Shown here one piece after another: positions 1-5,626 of a stretch of DNA of 5,961 nucleotides. The stretch's first letter is position 1; each line of letters begins with the position of its first letter. The notes beneath the pieces were generated by a model that had not been told where the DNA came from, did no database searches, and saw only the letters and a list, made by a program, of their open reading frames with translations. The translations under genes were made by a program, and so were the position numbers. Origin of the DNA: WUQU01 sp038849025 (GTDB lineage Archaea; Thermoproteota; Bathyarchaeia; Bathyarchaeales; Bathycorpusculaceae); contig JAWCNE010000074.1 of the NCBI GenBank assembly GCA_038849025.1, positions 1 through 5,961 on the forward strand, written 5' to 3'.

Positions 1-178
1 TCAACAATAAATCACAACTGTAAAAACCTATAAGAGCTATTCGCAGACTACATAAAACTACCGCCAAATAGAAAACCGCCTACCCGAAATGGAACAAAAT
101 TCACTGAAACGGCATTAAGAACCCAGCAAACATAGAAAAACCAATAAAAGCTAAATTAACACTCACAAACTTTATAAG

Positions 179-244
179 AAAAAAAGGCAATCTTATTTAT
201 TGACGCATCCTAAGTCCAAAGGATGCGTTCCTTGCGCAATGCGC
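179..244 (-). terminator. Hairpins and T-run downstream of the unknown gene
   Basis: Just past the stop codon of the leftward gene lie a GCGC-AAT-GCGC mini-hairpin (234-244) and a perfect 8-bp stem, ACGCATCC (203-210) with GGATGCGT (221-228), around a 10-base loop. Reading leftward, a run of seven T (179-185 as A on the + strand) follows about 17 bases later. This placement fits a transcription end or 3' RNA-stability structure for that gene. Archaeal termination depends mainly on the T-run, so the hairpin may have another role, such as a recombination or protein-binding site. The rest of 1-251 is A/C-rich on the + strand and shows no gene I can support. Confidence 0.4.
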
Positions 245-251
245 TTTACTT

Positions 252-1319
252 TTAATTTTTCTTGCTAAGCAAATCATCAGCCTTCAAAATTTTCGGCGTT
301 ATATAACCCATTTTCTCCAACATCTTGACATACTCCTCATCAACCTCCGACCAAACAACAAGAAAATCTTTTTCCACATTCCAGAAAAGCACATCCTCCT
401 CAAAGGCAAGATTCTTCATAGCCCCCTTCAACTCAAAAGCCCTATTCGCCGTGGCATTGTAAATAGGGCTCCACTCAAAACTCTTCTTCACAGTTTCTCT
501 CGGCCTGCCAGGATCCCAAACATGAAAGAATATTGGATGCTTCAAAAACGGAGTAACATCCATATCTATGGCCACGTCGGGAACAGAAGGCTTAATTTTA
601 GACCCTTTATCGCCCAAATTATGAAAACGCAATTTCCTCTTGCCACTAAAAGATGGACACAAATCCCTTAAAGGCTGAAGCAAAGACCGCCCATCTACAG
701 TCCCGTGTTGAAAAACATCCACAAGTTTAAGCGCCAAATCAGCTACAGAAATCAACGCGTTACACTCGCCACCACTAAAAAATATTCTTTTCTCAACATC
801 ACTCCAACTTACAAGCTCCCTCCAAGCTGGAGTAACCTTACCCTCAAAATGATCAATATCCAAAAATAAAGGACCCTCAACATCACCATAAGTCTTAACA
901 TACCACCACGCACAGACATGAGGAAAAGCATTCTTCACATACTCCAAATAAGTAAGCGGTTCAAGACGCTGAAGCCTCGTCTTACCAAACATAGAAATGT
1001 ATGGCTGAGCATAATAAGCACAATAAACATCCAAATGCTCAATACAGTCCTCCAACCCATCAATCAACCTGGCGATAATATCCGTAGTCTTCTCCTTCGC
1101 CTGCTTCAAAAGATGCGCCGCCTTGTAAACTCTCTTCCTCCTCAAAACACCAACAGAATCAAAAACCTCTTGAAGACACGCATCATACCTCGAACGAAAC
1201 CCATCCTCATCAGAAGTTGTAACCGAAACCCCAACCAACGCCTTAAAAGACTTCCCCTTCTCACCAACAAGCGAAACACTCTCCCTCTTCAAAAGCATAG
1301 AATCAATACCAACATACAT
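252..1319 (-). CDS. Hypothetical protein, possible RNase H-fold / DUF3800-like
   Basis: I do not recognise this 355-residue protein with certainty. It opens with a short strand ending in an acid (MYVGID, D6), has a second acidic strand near residues 151-156 (LFLDID), and then a Gly-rich stretch leading into a helix containing SVADLALKLVD (191-201, D194). An acid after strand one, central acids and a late ADL helix recall the DUF3800 / RNase H-like layout, so a nuclease-like fold is possible, but this is inference. There are no membrane segments or signal peptide. Other visible features are a basic patch around 227-242 and a C-terminal strand-rich part with WDPGRPRE (268-275). The start is the ATG at 1319. 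A GTG at 1421 is in frame, but the 34 extra codons run through TATA-like AT-rich DNA that looks like the promoter. The coding strand is unusually G+T-rich, unlike the phosphate genes. It may belong to an integrated element ending at 1522. Confidence 0.8.
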   Translation of the reverse strand: MYVGIDSMLLKRESVSLVGEKGKSFKALVGVSVTTSDEDGFRSRYDACLQEVFDSVGVLRRKRVYKAAHLLKQAKEKTTDIIARLIDGLEDCIEHLDVYCAYYAQPYISMFGKTRLQRLEPLTYLEYVKNAFPHVCAWWYVKTYGDVEGPLFLDIDHFEGKVTPAWRELVSWSDVEKRIFFSGGECNALISVADLALKLVDVFQHGTVDGRSLLQPLRDLCPSFSGKRKLRFHNLGDKGSKIKPSVPDVAIDMDVTPFLKHPIFFHVWDPGRPRETVKKSFEWSPIYNATANRAFELKGAMKNLAFEEDVLFWNVEKDFLVVWSEVDEEYVKMLEKMGYITPKILKADDLLSKKN

Positions 1320-1376
1320 CCTTAAACCACATCTCCAATGGTGGCACAAAGCTGCAGATACATTGCCTGTTACTTT

Positions 1377-1400
1377 TGTTATAAACGTTATAAAATTATA
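1377..1400 (-). promoter_or_regulatory. Probable promoter of the unknown gene
   Basis: Reading leftward, two TATA-like elements follow each other: TAATTTTATAA (about 1389-1399) and GTTTATAAC (1378-1386). With the usual archaeal spacing of about 25 bases, the nearer one would start transcription near 1355, giving a leader of about 35 bases before the ATG at 1319. That leader contains a weak GGAG (about 13 bases before the ATG). This supports the short form of the protein. Confidence 0.4.
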
Positions 1401-1500
1401 AAATATTTGCCATCCAAACACATCATAAAAATAAAGAGAAAAAGAGAGGATTTTGCGGTAGATTTTTGATTTGGCCCTTGTTTTCGTCAGCTATAAGCAA

Positions 1501-1522
1501 GTTCAAATCCCACCCCCCCGCA
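1501..1522 (+). other. Orphan tRNA 3' end (possible attachment site)
   Basis: The sequence contains a canonical T-loop (GTTCAAATC), a downstream T-stem strand (CCCAC), a C-rich acceptor strand and a terminal GCA, followed by TTTT. It closely resembles the 3' end of archaeal tRNA-Leu genes of the GCGGGGG acceptor type, apart from one extra C. The upstream strand of the T-stem (GCAAG) does not pair, and no D-arm or anticodon arm precedes it, so this is not a functional tRNA. Displaced tRNA 3' ends arise when elements integrate into tRNA genes. In this orientation the element would lie to the left (positions below 1522), with the intact tRNA beyond the left edge of the window. The tRNA-Leu assignment is from memory of the consensus and is uncertain. 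Confidence 0.5.
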
Positions 1523-1527
1523 CTTTT

Positions 1528-1548
1528 ATAAGAACCGTTGGTTCTTAT
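1528..1548. repeat. Perfect 9-bp inverted repeat
   Basis: ATAAGAACC (1528-1536) and GGTTCTTAT (1540-1548) are perfect reverse complements separated by only GTT. It begins five bases after the orphan tRNA end. It could be a hairpin in RNA, a dimeric protein-binding site, or part of an integration/excision region. No T-run follows, so it is not a typical terminator. The adjoining CTTTTATAAG (1523-1532) also resembles a TATA box for rightward transcription into the gene relic. Confidence 0.55.
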
Positions 1549-1558
1549 CATCTCCCTT

Positions 1559-1751
1559 ATGAGCATGATGAAGTTTCAGCTAGATAGTTAAGTTTTCTTT
1601 TGAGTTCTAAGGTATTGAAGGGTTCAACTGCTGAGCGGAAGGTTAGAGCTATAAAGAGCTTGTAAGGCACGGAGTTGCTTTGAATCCAGAATCGGTTAAA
1701 TTTGGCAAACTAATAGCCTGCGGCAGAAATTTGGGTTTCATTATATTGTGA
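1559..1751 (+). pseudogene. Possible frameshifted gene relic
   Basis: The stretch 1320-1740 carries no intact gene, but this part reads like decayed coding sequence. Three successive frames join sensibly if two single-base deletions are assumed, near 1588 and 1662: an ATG start at 1559 (MSMMKFQLDS), then a segment with KGSTAERKVRAIKSL (1618-1662), then VRHGVALNPESVKFGKL and onward to a TGA at 1749-1751. The repaired product would be about 63 residues, basic and probably helical. I do not recognise the family. The stop overlaps the end of the convergent phoU-like gene by 11 bases. Chance open frames are a real alternative, so confidence is low. Confidence 0.22.
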
Positions 1752-2784
1752 TTATTTGGTTTATGTTTAGGTTTAGGACTATTTCTGCGATGTCACTTGC
1801 ATATTCTGCTGTTCTTCGTATGCTTTCCATGATCATTCTTATGTTGGAGATATCAGCTTGTTTTATTTCGGTTTGAATTTTTCTTACCGCTTCTGCTTCT
1901 AGGGTTGTTATTGTTTTTGCTTTTGAAACCACATTGTCTGCTAAAGCGTAGTCTTTTTTAAACAATGATTTTATGGAGTCGTCAAATACGTTTTTGGCGA
2001 ATGTGCTCATTTCTGAGATTTTTTGGAAAACTGTTTCGCTTGGTTTCTCTTTTAGACGCATAACGTTTTCGGCGATTTTTGTAGCGTGATCTGCTATTCT
2101 TTCCACGAATTTTACAATTACTCTATAGCCTAAGCAGTCCCGCGGCTGGGAAAGCCCAATATCTTTGAGGATCTTTTCGTTCTGAACTGCAGCCTTCAGT
2201 TGCCGTATTATGTAAAGGCTGAAACGGTCCACTTCGTCATCTAAATTAATGATTTCTTGTGCAAGGCTCTTGTCCAAGGTTTTTAGGGCTTGTATTGCAT
2301 CATCATGCATTGATGCAGAAATTAGGCAAATGCGCCTTAAAGCGTCCTCTACCGAAAGCTCAGGATAACCTATTAAAATCTGCAGTTTAATTTCGTTTGG
2401 GGATTCAGCTATTACTTCTGTTCCTACCAGCTTTTTTCTCGTCAACTCTTTTATCGCGTTTCTTTGCTGGACTGTTATGCGCTCATCCTTCGTTTGCACT
2501 TTAATGTAGTTATATCCCACTAAGTATGAGGAAACAATTGCTCTTGCAATCATATCCGGGTGATCTTTGCCCGAAATCTTTATGGTAGCCTCGACAGGGC
2601 GAGTTGGAGGTCTAGCCATTTCCTTTGGGGTTAAAATTAATGAGCTGTTTTGTTGAGAGACTATTACTTGACTTCCTGCCTTTAGACCTAATGAAGTCAC
2701 CCATTTCTTTGGGAGAGAAACAATATATGTTGATTTTCCAGTAAACTGAATCCTTCTTACTTCCTCATCTGTCTGGGCGGGCAT
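1741..2784 (-). CDS. Phosphate uptake regulator, AbrB-PhoU fusion protein
   Basis: This 347-residue cytoplasmic protein has two parts. Residues 8-55 form a SpoVT/AbrB-type swapped-hairpin domain (RIQFTGKSTYIVSLPKKWV, then GLKAGSQVIV and LILTPKE), a DNA-binding fold common in archaea. Residues about 145-342 form PhoU-like three-helix repeats with the acidic metal-binding signatures: LDDEVDR (181-187), ERIADHATKIAE (228-239), and a degenerate second copy, RRTAEYASDIAE (323-334), with E where D is usual. The region 62-140 links them. The AbrB-PhoU fusion is a known archaeal architecture. Classical PhoU restrains the Pst transporter and relays phosphate status; here the extra domain suggests direct DNA binding, which is inference. 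The gene is divergent from pstS and shares its intergenic region, so autoregulation and control of pst are plausible. The ATG at 2784 has no clear Shine-Dalgarno and may be nearly leaderless. Confidence 0.93.
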   Translation of the reverse strand: MPAQTDEEVRRIQFTGKSTYIVSLPKKWVTSLGLKAGSQVIVSQQNSSLILTPKEMARPPTRPVEATIKISGKDHPDMIARAIVSSYLVGYNYIKVQTKDERITVQQRNAIKELTRKKLVGTEVIAESPNEIKLQILIGYPELSVEDALRRICLISASMHDDAIQALKTLDKSLAQEIINLDDEVDRFSLYIIRQLKAAVQNEKILKDIGLSQPRDCLGYRVIVKFVERIADHATKIAENVMRLKEKPSETVFQKISEMSTFAKNVFDDSIKSLFKKDYALADNVVSKAKTITTLEAEAVRKIQTEIKQADISNIRMIMESIRRTAEYASDIAEIVLNLNINQIITI

Positions 2785-2813
2785 ATGTTGTCATCTATAT
2801 AGTGAATTTTTGT

Positions 2814-2820
2814 CTATATT
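2814..2820 (-). promoter_or_regulatory. TATA-like element for the phoU-type gene
   Basis: Reading leftward, CAATATAGACA places an AATATAG box at 2814-2820. With about 25 bases of spacing, transcription would start near 2791, only about 7 bases before the ATG at 2784. A second TATATAG at 2797-2803 lies too close to the ATG unless initiation is inside the gene. Confidence 0.4.
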
Positions 2821-2837
2821 GATTATTCGGACAATAT
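2816..2837. promoter_or_regulatory. Candidate operator: inverted repeat between divergent promoters
   Basis: ATATTG (2816-2821) and CAATAT (2832-2837) are perfect inverted half-sites with a 10-base spacer, so their centres are about 16 bases apart. Each half-site overlaps one of the two back-to-back TATA-like elements. A dimeric regulator bound here could block both the phoU-type gene and the pst operon. A partly overlapping pair TTGTC (2810-2814) / GACAA (2830-2834) is also present. The binding protein is unknown; the AbrB domain of the neighbouring regulator is an obvious candidate. Confidence 0.4.
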
Positions 2838-2843
2838 TTATAG
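2835..2843 (+). promoter_or_regulatory. TATA box of the pst operon
   Basis: TATTTATAG lies about 25 bases upstream of 2864, the expected archaeal distance to a transcription start. Transcription from there would give a leader of about 27 bases that contains the GAGGTG ribosome-binding site before the ATG at 2891. Alternatively the transcript would be leaderless from the ATG at 2864. Confidence 0.5.
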
Positions 2844-2877
2844 AATTTACTGTTTTTACATAAATGAAAATGAGAAA

Positions 2878-2883
2878 GAGGTG
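2878..2883 (+). promoter_or_regulatory. Ribosome-binding site deciding the pstS start
   Basis: GAGGTG is a perfect match to the archaeal anti-Shine-Dalgarno and sits 7 bases before the ATG at 2891. Upstream in-frame ATGs at 2864 and 2870 have no such site, which favours 2891 as the start. Confidence 0.6.
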
Positions 2884-2890
2884 CAAGAAC

Positions 2891-3856
2891 ATGGACATGA
2901 AAGTGAATAAAGGCATTTCCACATTGGCAGCTATACTTGGAATGATTTCACTCTTGGTAGTTGGCCTGGTCTCTGGATACTATGTAAACTCGGCCATGCA
3001 GGAAAAAAGTAACACAGAATTTGAAGAGGACGTCGCTTGGCGAACTTCAAAAATAACCCTTTCTGGCTCTACCACGGTTTTGCCAATAGCCAACGCATGC
3101 GCTATTGCGCTGATGAACAGGTATCCCAACATCGTCATAACTGTTCAAGGAGGAGGCTCCGGTGTCGGTTACAGCAATGTTATAGACGGTGTAGTGGACG
3201 TAGGGATGGCTTCAAGGGAACCAAAAACAACCGAGATAGAGAACGCAAAAAATAAGGGAGTTGACTTATGGCTTCATCCAATAGCTTTAGATGCTGTGTG
3301 CGTAGTTGTCCACCCTTCTGTGGCCAATTCCAGTTATCCGCTGAGCCTTACTTTACAGGAAGTTGGCAAAATCTTTGCTGGAATATACACCTATTGGGAT
3401 GAGGTAAAACAAGGGCTGCCTCACAAAGAGATTGCCGTGATTGTTAGAGAACCGGGGTCTGGCACAAGGGGGACCTTTGAAGAGTACACAATGCATACTT
3501 GGAAATACAACATAACATCACGAGCTAGTGTGCAACCGAGCAACCCAGCAGTAAAGAGTAAGGTTGAATCCACGCCGTACTCTATAGGATATGTTGGCTT
3601 CGGCTTTATAAGCGAAAGCATGCATATAGTAGCCTTAGCCAAAGAGACTGGAAAACCATACGTTTACCCTACAATAAATTCTATAGCAAAAGGAGAATAC
3701 CCAATTTCACGGCATCTATATCTGGTAACAAACAGTCAACCCAAAAGCGGATCGCTTGTTGACAGGTTCATAGACTTTGCTAGAAGCAAAGAAGGCCAAC
3801 AAATAGTGGAAGCCAACGGATACTTGAAATTGCCATACGTTTACCCCACCTCTTAA
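2891..3856 (+). CDS. pstS: Phosphate ABC transporter, substrate-binding protein PstS
   Basis: This 321-residue protein captures phosphate outside the cell and delivers it to PstCA. Counting from the ATG at 2891, the N-terminus is basic and ends in KG (7-8), followed by a hydrophobic stretch (about 9-32, ISTLAAILGMISLLVVGLV). There is no lipobox cysteine. This resembles archaeal class III, prepilin-type signals. The remainder is a type-2 periplasmic-binding fold: SGSTTVLPI (58-66), QGGGSGVG (86-93), DVGMASREP (103-111) and REPGSGTRGTFE (186-197), which are the usual phosphate-contacting loops, and IGYVGFG (232-238). Length is normal for the family. I chose 2891 because of the GAGGTG site; using the ATG at 2864 would add nine residues. 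It is first in the operon, 22 bases before pstC, and its promoter is shared with the divergent regulator. Confidence 0.95.
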   Translation: MDMKVNKGISTLAAILGMISLLVVGLVSGYYVNSAMQEKSNTEFEEDVAWRTSKITLSGSTTVLPIANACAIALMNRYPNIVITVQGGGSGVGYSNVIDGVVDVGMASREPKTTEIENAKNKGVDLWLHPIALDAVCVVVHPSVANSSYPLSLTLQEVGKIFAGIYTYWDEVKQGLPHKEIAVIVREPGSGTRGTFEEYTMHTWKYNITSRASVQPSNPAVKSKVESTPYSIGYVGFGFISESMHIVALAKETGKPYVYPTINSIAKGEYPISRHLYLVTNSQPKSGSLVDRFIDFARSKEGQQIVEANGYLKLPYVYPTS

Positions 3857-3863
3857 AGGCTGG

Positions 3864-3881
3864 CAAAGGGAGAAACCTTTG
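3864..3881 (+). promoter_or_regulatory. Possible hairpin covering the pstC ribosome-binding site and start
   Basis: CAAAGG (3864-3869) pairs with CCTTTG (3876-3881) around the loop GAGAAA. The stem-loop contains the GGGAG ribosome-binding site and the TTG start of pstC (3879-3881). It might lower translation of the membrane subunit relative to PstS, whose requirement is higher. The stem is short and the effect is inferred. Confidence 0.25.
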
Positions 3882-4790
3882 GGCCGCGACAAGCGTGAAA
3901 CATCCAATTTTTTGAAACGCCTTAGTGATAAGCCCATAGAGGCATTAATGTTTCTGTGCGCTATATCCTCCATAGTTTTCCTTTTTCTAATGCTCTTGTT
4001 TATAGCAAAAGAGGGGATGCAAGCTTTCTTTACGTTTGGAATAAATTTTATAACAGGTCCCGTTTGGGAAACCAACTCTAACCTATACGGAGCCCTTCCG
4101 ATCATATATGGTTCTCTCATGGTTGTAGCTGGAGCTCTTATGATAGCTATTCCCATCGGAGTTGCCACGGCAATCTTCATACAAGAGGTATTGCCGTTTT
4201 CGATAAGAGATATCGTAAAATCCACAATCGAACTTCTAGCATCCATTCCCTCAATAATATATGGATTTATAGGCATGTTATTTCTTGCTCCACAAATAGC
4301 CTCCATATTTGGGCCATCATCTGGAACTGTAGCATTAACAGCTTCTCTTGTGTTAGGTATAATGGCCGTTCCAACAATTATGAGCGTTTCAGGAGAAACA
4401 TTAGCTGCAGTTACTAAAGAGTATAAAGAAGCAGCATTGGCGCTTGGAGCAACTAAATGGCAAGTATTAAAGGAAGTGGTTGTTCCCACAGCAAAGTCAG
4501 GAATCTTTGCAAGTGTTATGTTAGGGTTTGGAAGAGCAATTGGCGAAACAGTAGCGGTGCTCATGGTGGCTGGCAATGTAGCTTTGATCCCGACGCCCCC
4601 CTGGAATTTTCTATCGCCAGTATACACGCTTACAGCCGTCATAGCCATGCAGATGGGCGAGGCGGCTGTTGGAACTCTCGAATACAGCGCTTTATTCGGT
4701 TTGGGCTTAATTTTGTTCATAATAGCCTTTGTTGTAAACTTGTTGGCAGACATGTTTGCCAAAAAAGCGACTAAAGGTCGGAAGGTCTGA
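3879..4790 (+). CDS. pstC: Phosphate ABC transporter permease PstC
   Basis: This is one of the two membrane subunits of the phosphate importer, 303 residues long and typical of the family. It has about six hydrophobic segments, roughly at residues 21-43, 72-101, 115-139, 150-170, 208-238 and 269-291, after a short charged cytoplasmic N-terminus. The EAA loop that docks the ATPase is clear at 181-205 (EYKEAALALGATKW, with the conserved G190). The start is a TTG at 3879, preceded by GGGAG about 7 bases upstream; the first ATG in frame would remove the N-terminal region and part of the first membrane helix. Its TGA stop shares one base with the ATG of pstA, so the two are probably translationally coupled. 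PstC is told from PstA by gene order and by its extended periplasmic loop after the first helix (about 46-70). Confidence 0.95.
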   Translation: MGRDKRETSNFLKRLSDKPIEALMFLCAISSIVFLFLMLLFIAKEGMQAFFTFGINFITGPVWETNSNLYGALPIIYGSLMVVAGALMIAIPIGVATAIFIQEVLPFSIRDIVKSTIELLASIPSIIYGFIGMLFLAPQIASIFGPSSGTVALTASLVLGIMAVPTIMSVSGETLAAVTKEYKEAALALGATKWQVLKEVVVPTAKSGIFASVMLGFGRAIGETVAVLMVAGNVALIPTPPWNFLSPVYTLTAVIAMQMGEAAVGTLEYSALFGLGLILFIIAFVVNLLADMFAKKATKGRKV

Positions 4791-5626
4791 TGATGGCATA
4801 TAAGAATTTGGAAAAAGCGTTTTTCACAATTTTGGGGGTACCGACTGCTATTTGCCTTATAACTTTTTTCTGGATAACATCAGTCCTTCTAACCGGAATT
4901 GACACGATTAAGCTGGATCTTTTAACCAAGAGCGTCCTTCAAGGCGGACTTTTTGAAATGATAGTTGGAACAGCCTACCTATTGCTAGGCGCAGCCGTGG
5001 TTGCGGGTCCCATTGGAGTTTTTGCGGCCATATATCTAACAGAATATGCCCGCCATGGAAAGTTAATAAGTTTCATAGACCAAGCCATCAACAATCTGGC
5101 TGGAATGCCATCCATACTTATAGGATTATTTGGCTATACGTTCTTCTGCAGACAGCTTGGTTTGGGGATTTCTCTTGCCGCTGGATGGTTAACCCTGGCG
5201 TTAATGATGCTTCCCATAGTGATAAGGGGGACAGAAGAAGCAATTAAAATGGTTCCAGACGCCTTTAAAGAAGCAGCCTTAGCGCTTGGAGCTTCTAAAT
5301 GGGATACCGTAAAATCAATTACGGTTCCTTCCGCTGCTCCAGGGGTAATTACAAGCATTTTACTGGGTATAGCGAGGGTTGCTGGGGAAACGGCGGCGAT
5401 ACTCTTCACTTCATGTGTCTTAGTAACTAGGGGCTTACCTAAGTCGCCATTTGAACCCGTTATGGCTTTGGCCTTCAATTTATTCGTGAAAATTGTCGCC
5501 TTGGGAGAATCGCCGAACAAGGTTTTCGGAATAGCTCTCATTCTTTTCTTGCTTGTAATCTCTTTTGCGTCGATTGGCATAGCTCTAAGGATTCACTATC
5601 GGAGGAGACAGCCATGGCTAAGATAG
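4790..5626 (+). CDS. pstA: Phosphate ABC transporter permease PstA
   Basis: This is the second membrane subunit, 278 residues, forming the translocation channel with PstC. Hydrophobic segments lie roughly at 11-34, 57-85, 101-120, 126-146, 183-213 and 245-267. The EAA loop is at 157-182 (DAFKEAALALGASKW) and is nearly identical to that of PstC, as expected for paralogous subunits sharing one ATPase. The C-terminus is basic (RIHYRRRQPWLR). Two adjacent ATGs (4790 and 4793) could start it. The first overlaps the pstC stop by one base; the second is better spaced from the GGAAGGT at 4780-4786. The difference is one residue. The end overlaps the start of pstB by 13 bases. Confidence 0.95.
   Translation: MMAYKNLEKAFFTILGVPTAICLITFFWITSVLLTGIDTIKLDLLTKSVLQGGLFEMIVGTAYLLLGAAVVAGPIGVFAAIYLTEYARHGKLISFIDQAINNLAGMPSILIGLFGYTFFCRQLGLGISLAAGWLTLALMMLPIVIRGTEEAIKMVPDAFKEAALALGASKWDTVKSITVPSAAPGVITSILLGIARVAGETAAILFTSCVLVTRGLPKSPFEPVMALAFNLFVKIVALGESPNKVFGIALILFLLVISFASIGIALRIHYRRRQPWLR
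5601..5607 (+). promoter_or_regulatory. Strong ribosome-binding site of pstB
   Basis: GGAGGAG lies inside the end of pstA, with ACAGCC separating it from the ATG at 5614. It fixes the pstB start and shows that pstB is translated from its own site within the pstA coding region. Confidence 0.7.

Noticed and set aside
918..1325. Rightward 135-residue open frame
   Set aside because: It is antisense to the unknown gene, has a low-complexity Arg/Leu/Asn-rich product, and gives no recognisable domain.
1320..1421. N-terminal extension of the unknown protein from an in-frame GTG at 1421
   Set aside because: The extra 34 codons cover AT-rich TATA-like sequence, and the protein has a natural beginning (strand ending in D6) at the ATG at 1319.
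1455..1522. An intact tRNA gene starting at GCGGTAG
   Set aside because: Only GCGG pairs with the 3' acceptor strand. There is no D-arm or anticodon arm, the T-stem does not form, and the length is too short for a leucine tRNA.
1565..1634. C/D box small RNA (ATGATGA at 1565 and CTGA at 1631)
   Set aside because: No convincing internal D' and C' boxes or terminal stem were seen, and the spacing is longer than usual for archaeal C/D RNAs.
2864..2890. pstS start at the ATG at 2864
   Set aside because: It would need a leaderless transcript, whereas the ATG at 2891 has a perfect GAGGTG at good spacing; the TATA box fits either, so this is not fully excluded.
3716..4762. Leftward 348-residue open frame
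   Set aside because: It lies opposite pstC, whose product is clear, and its translation looks like the antisense of membrane-helix codons.
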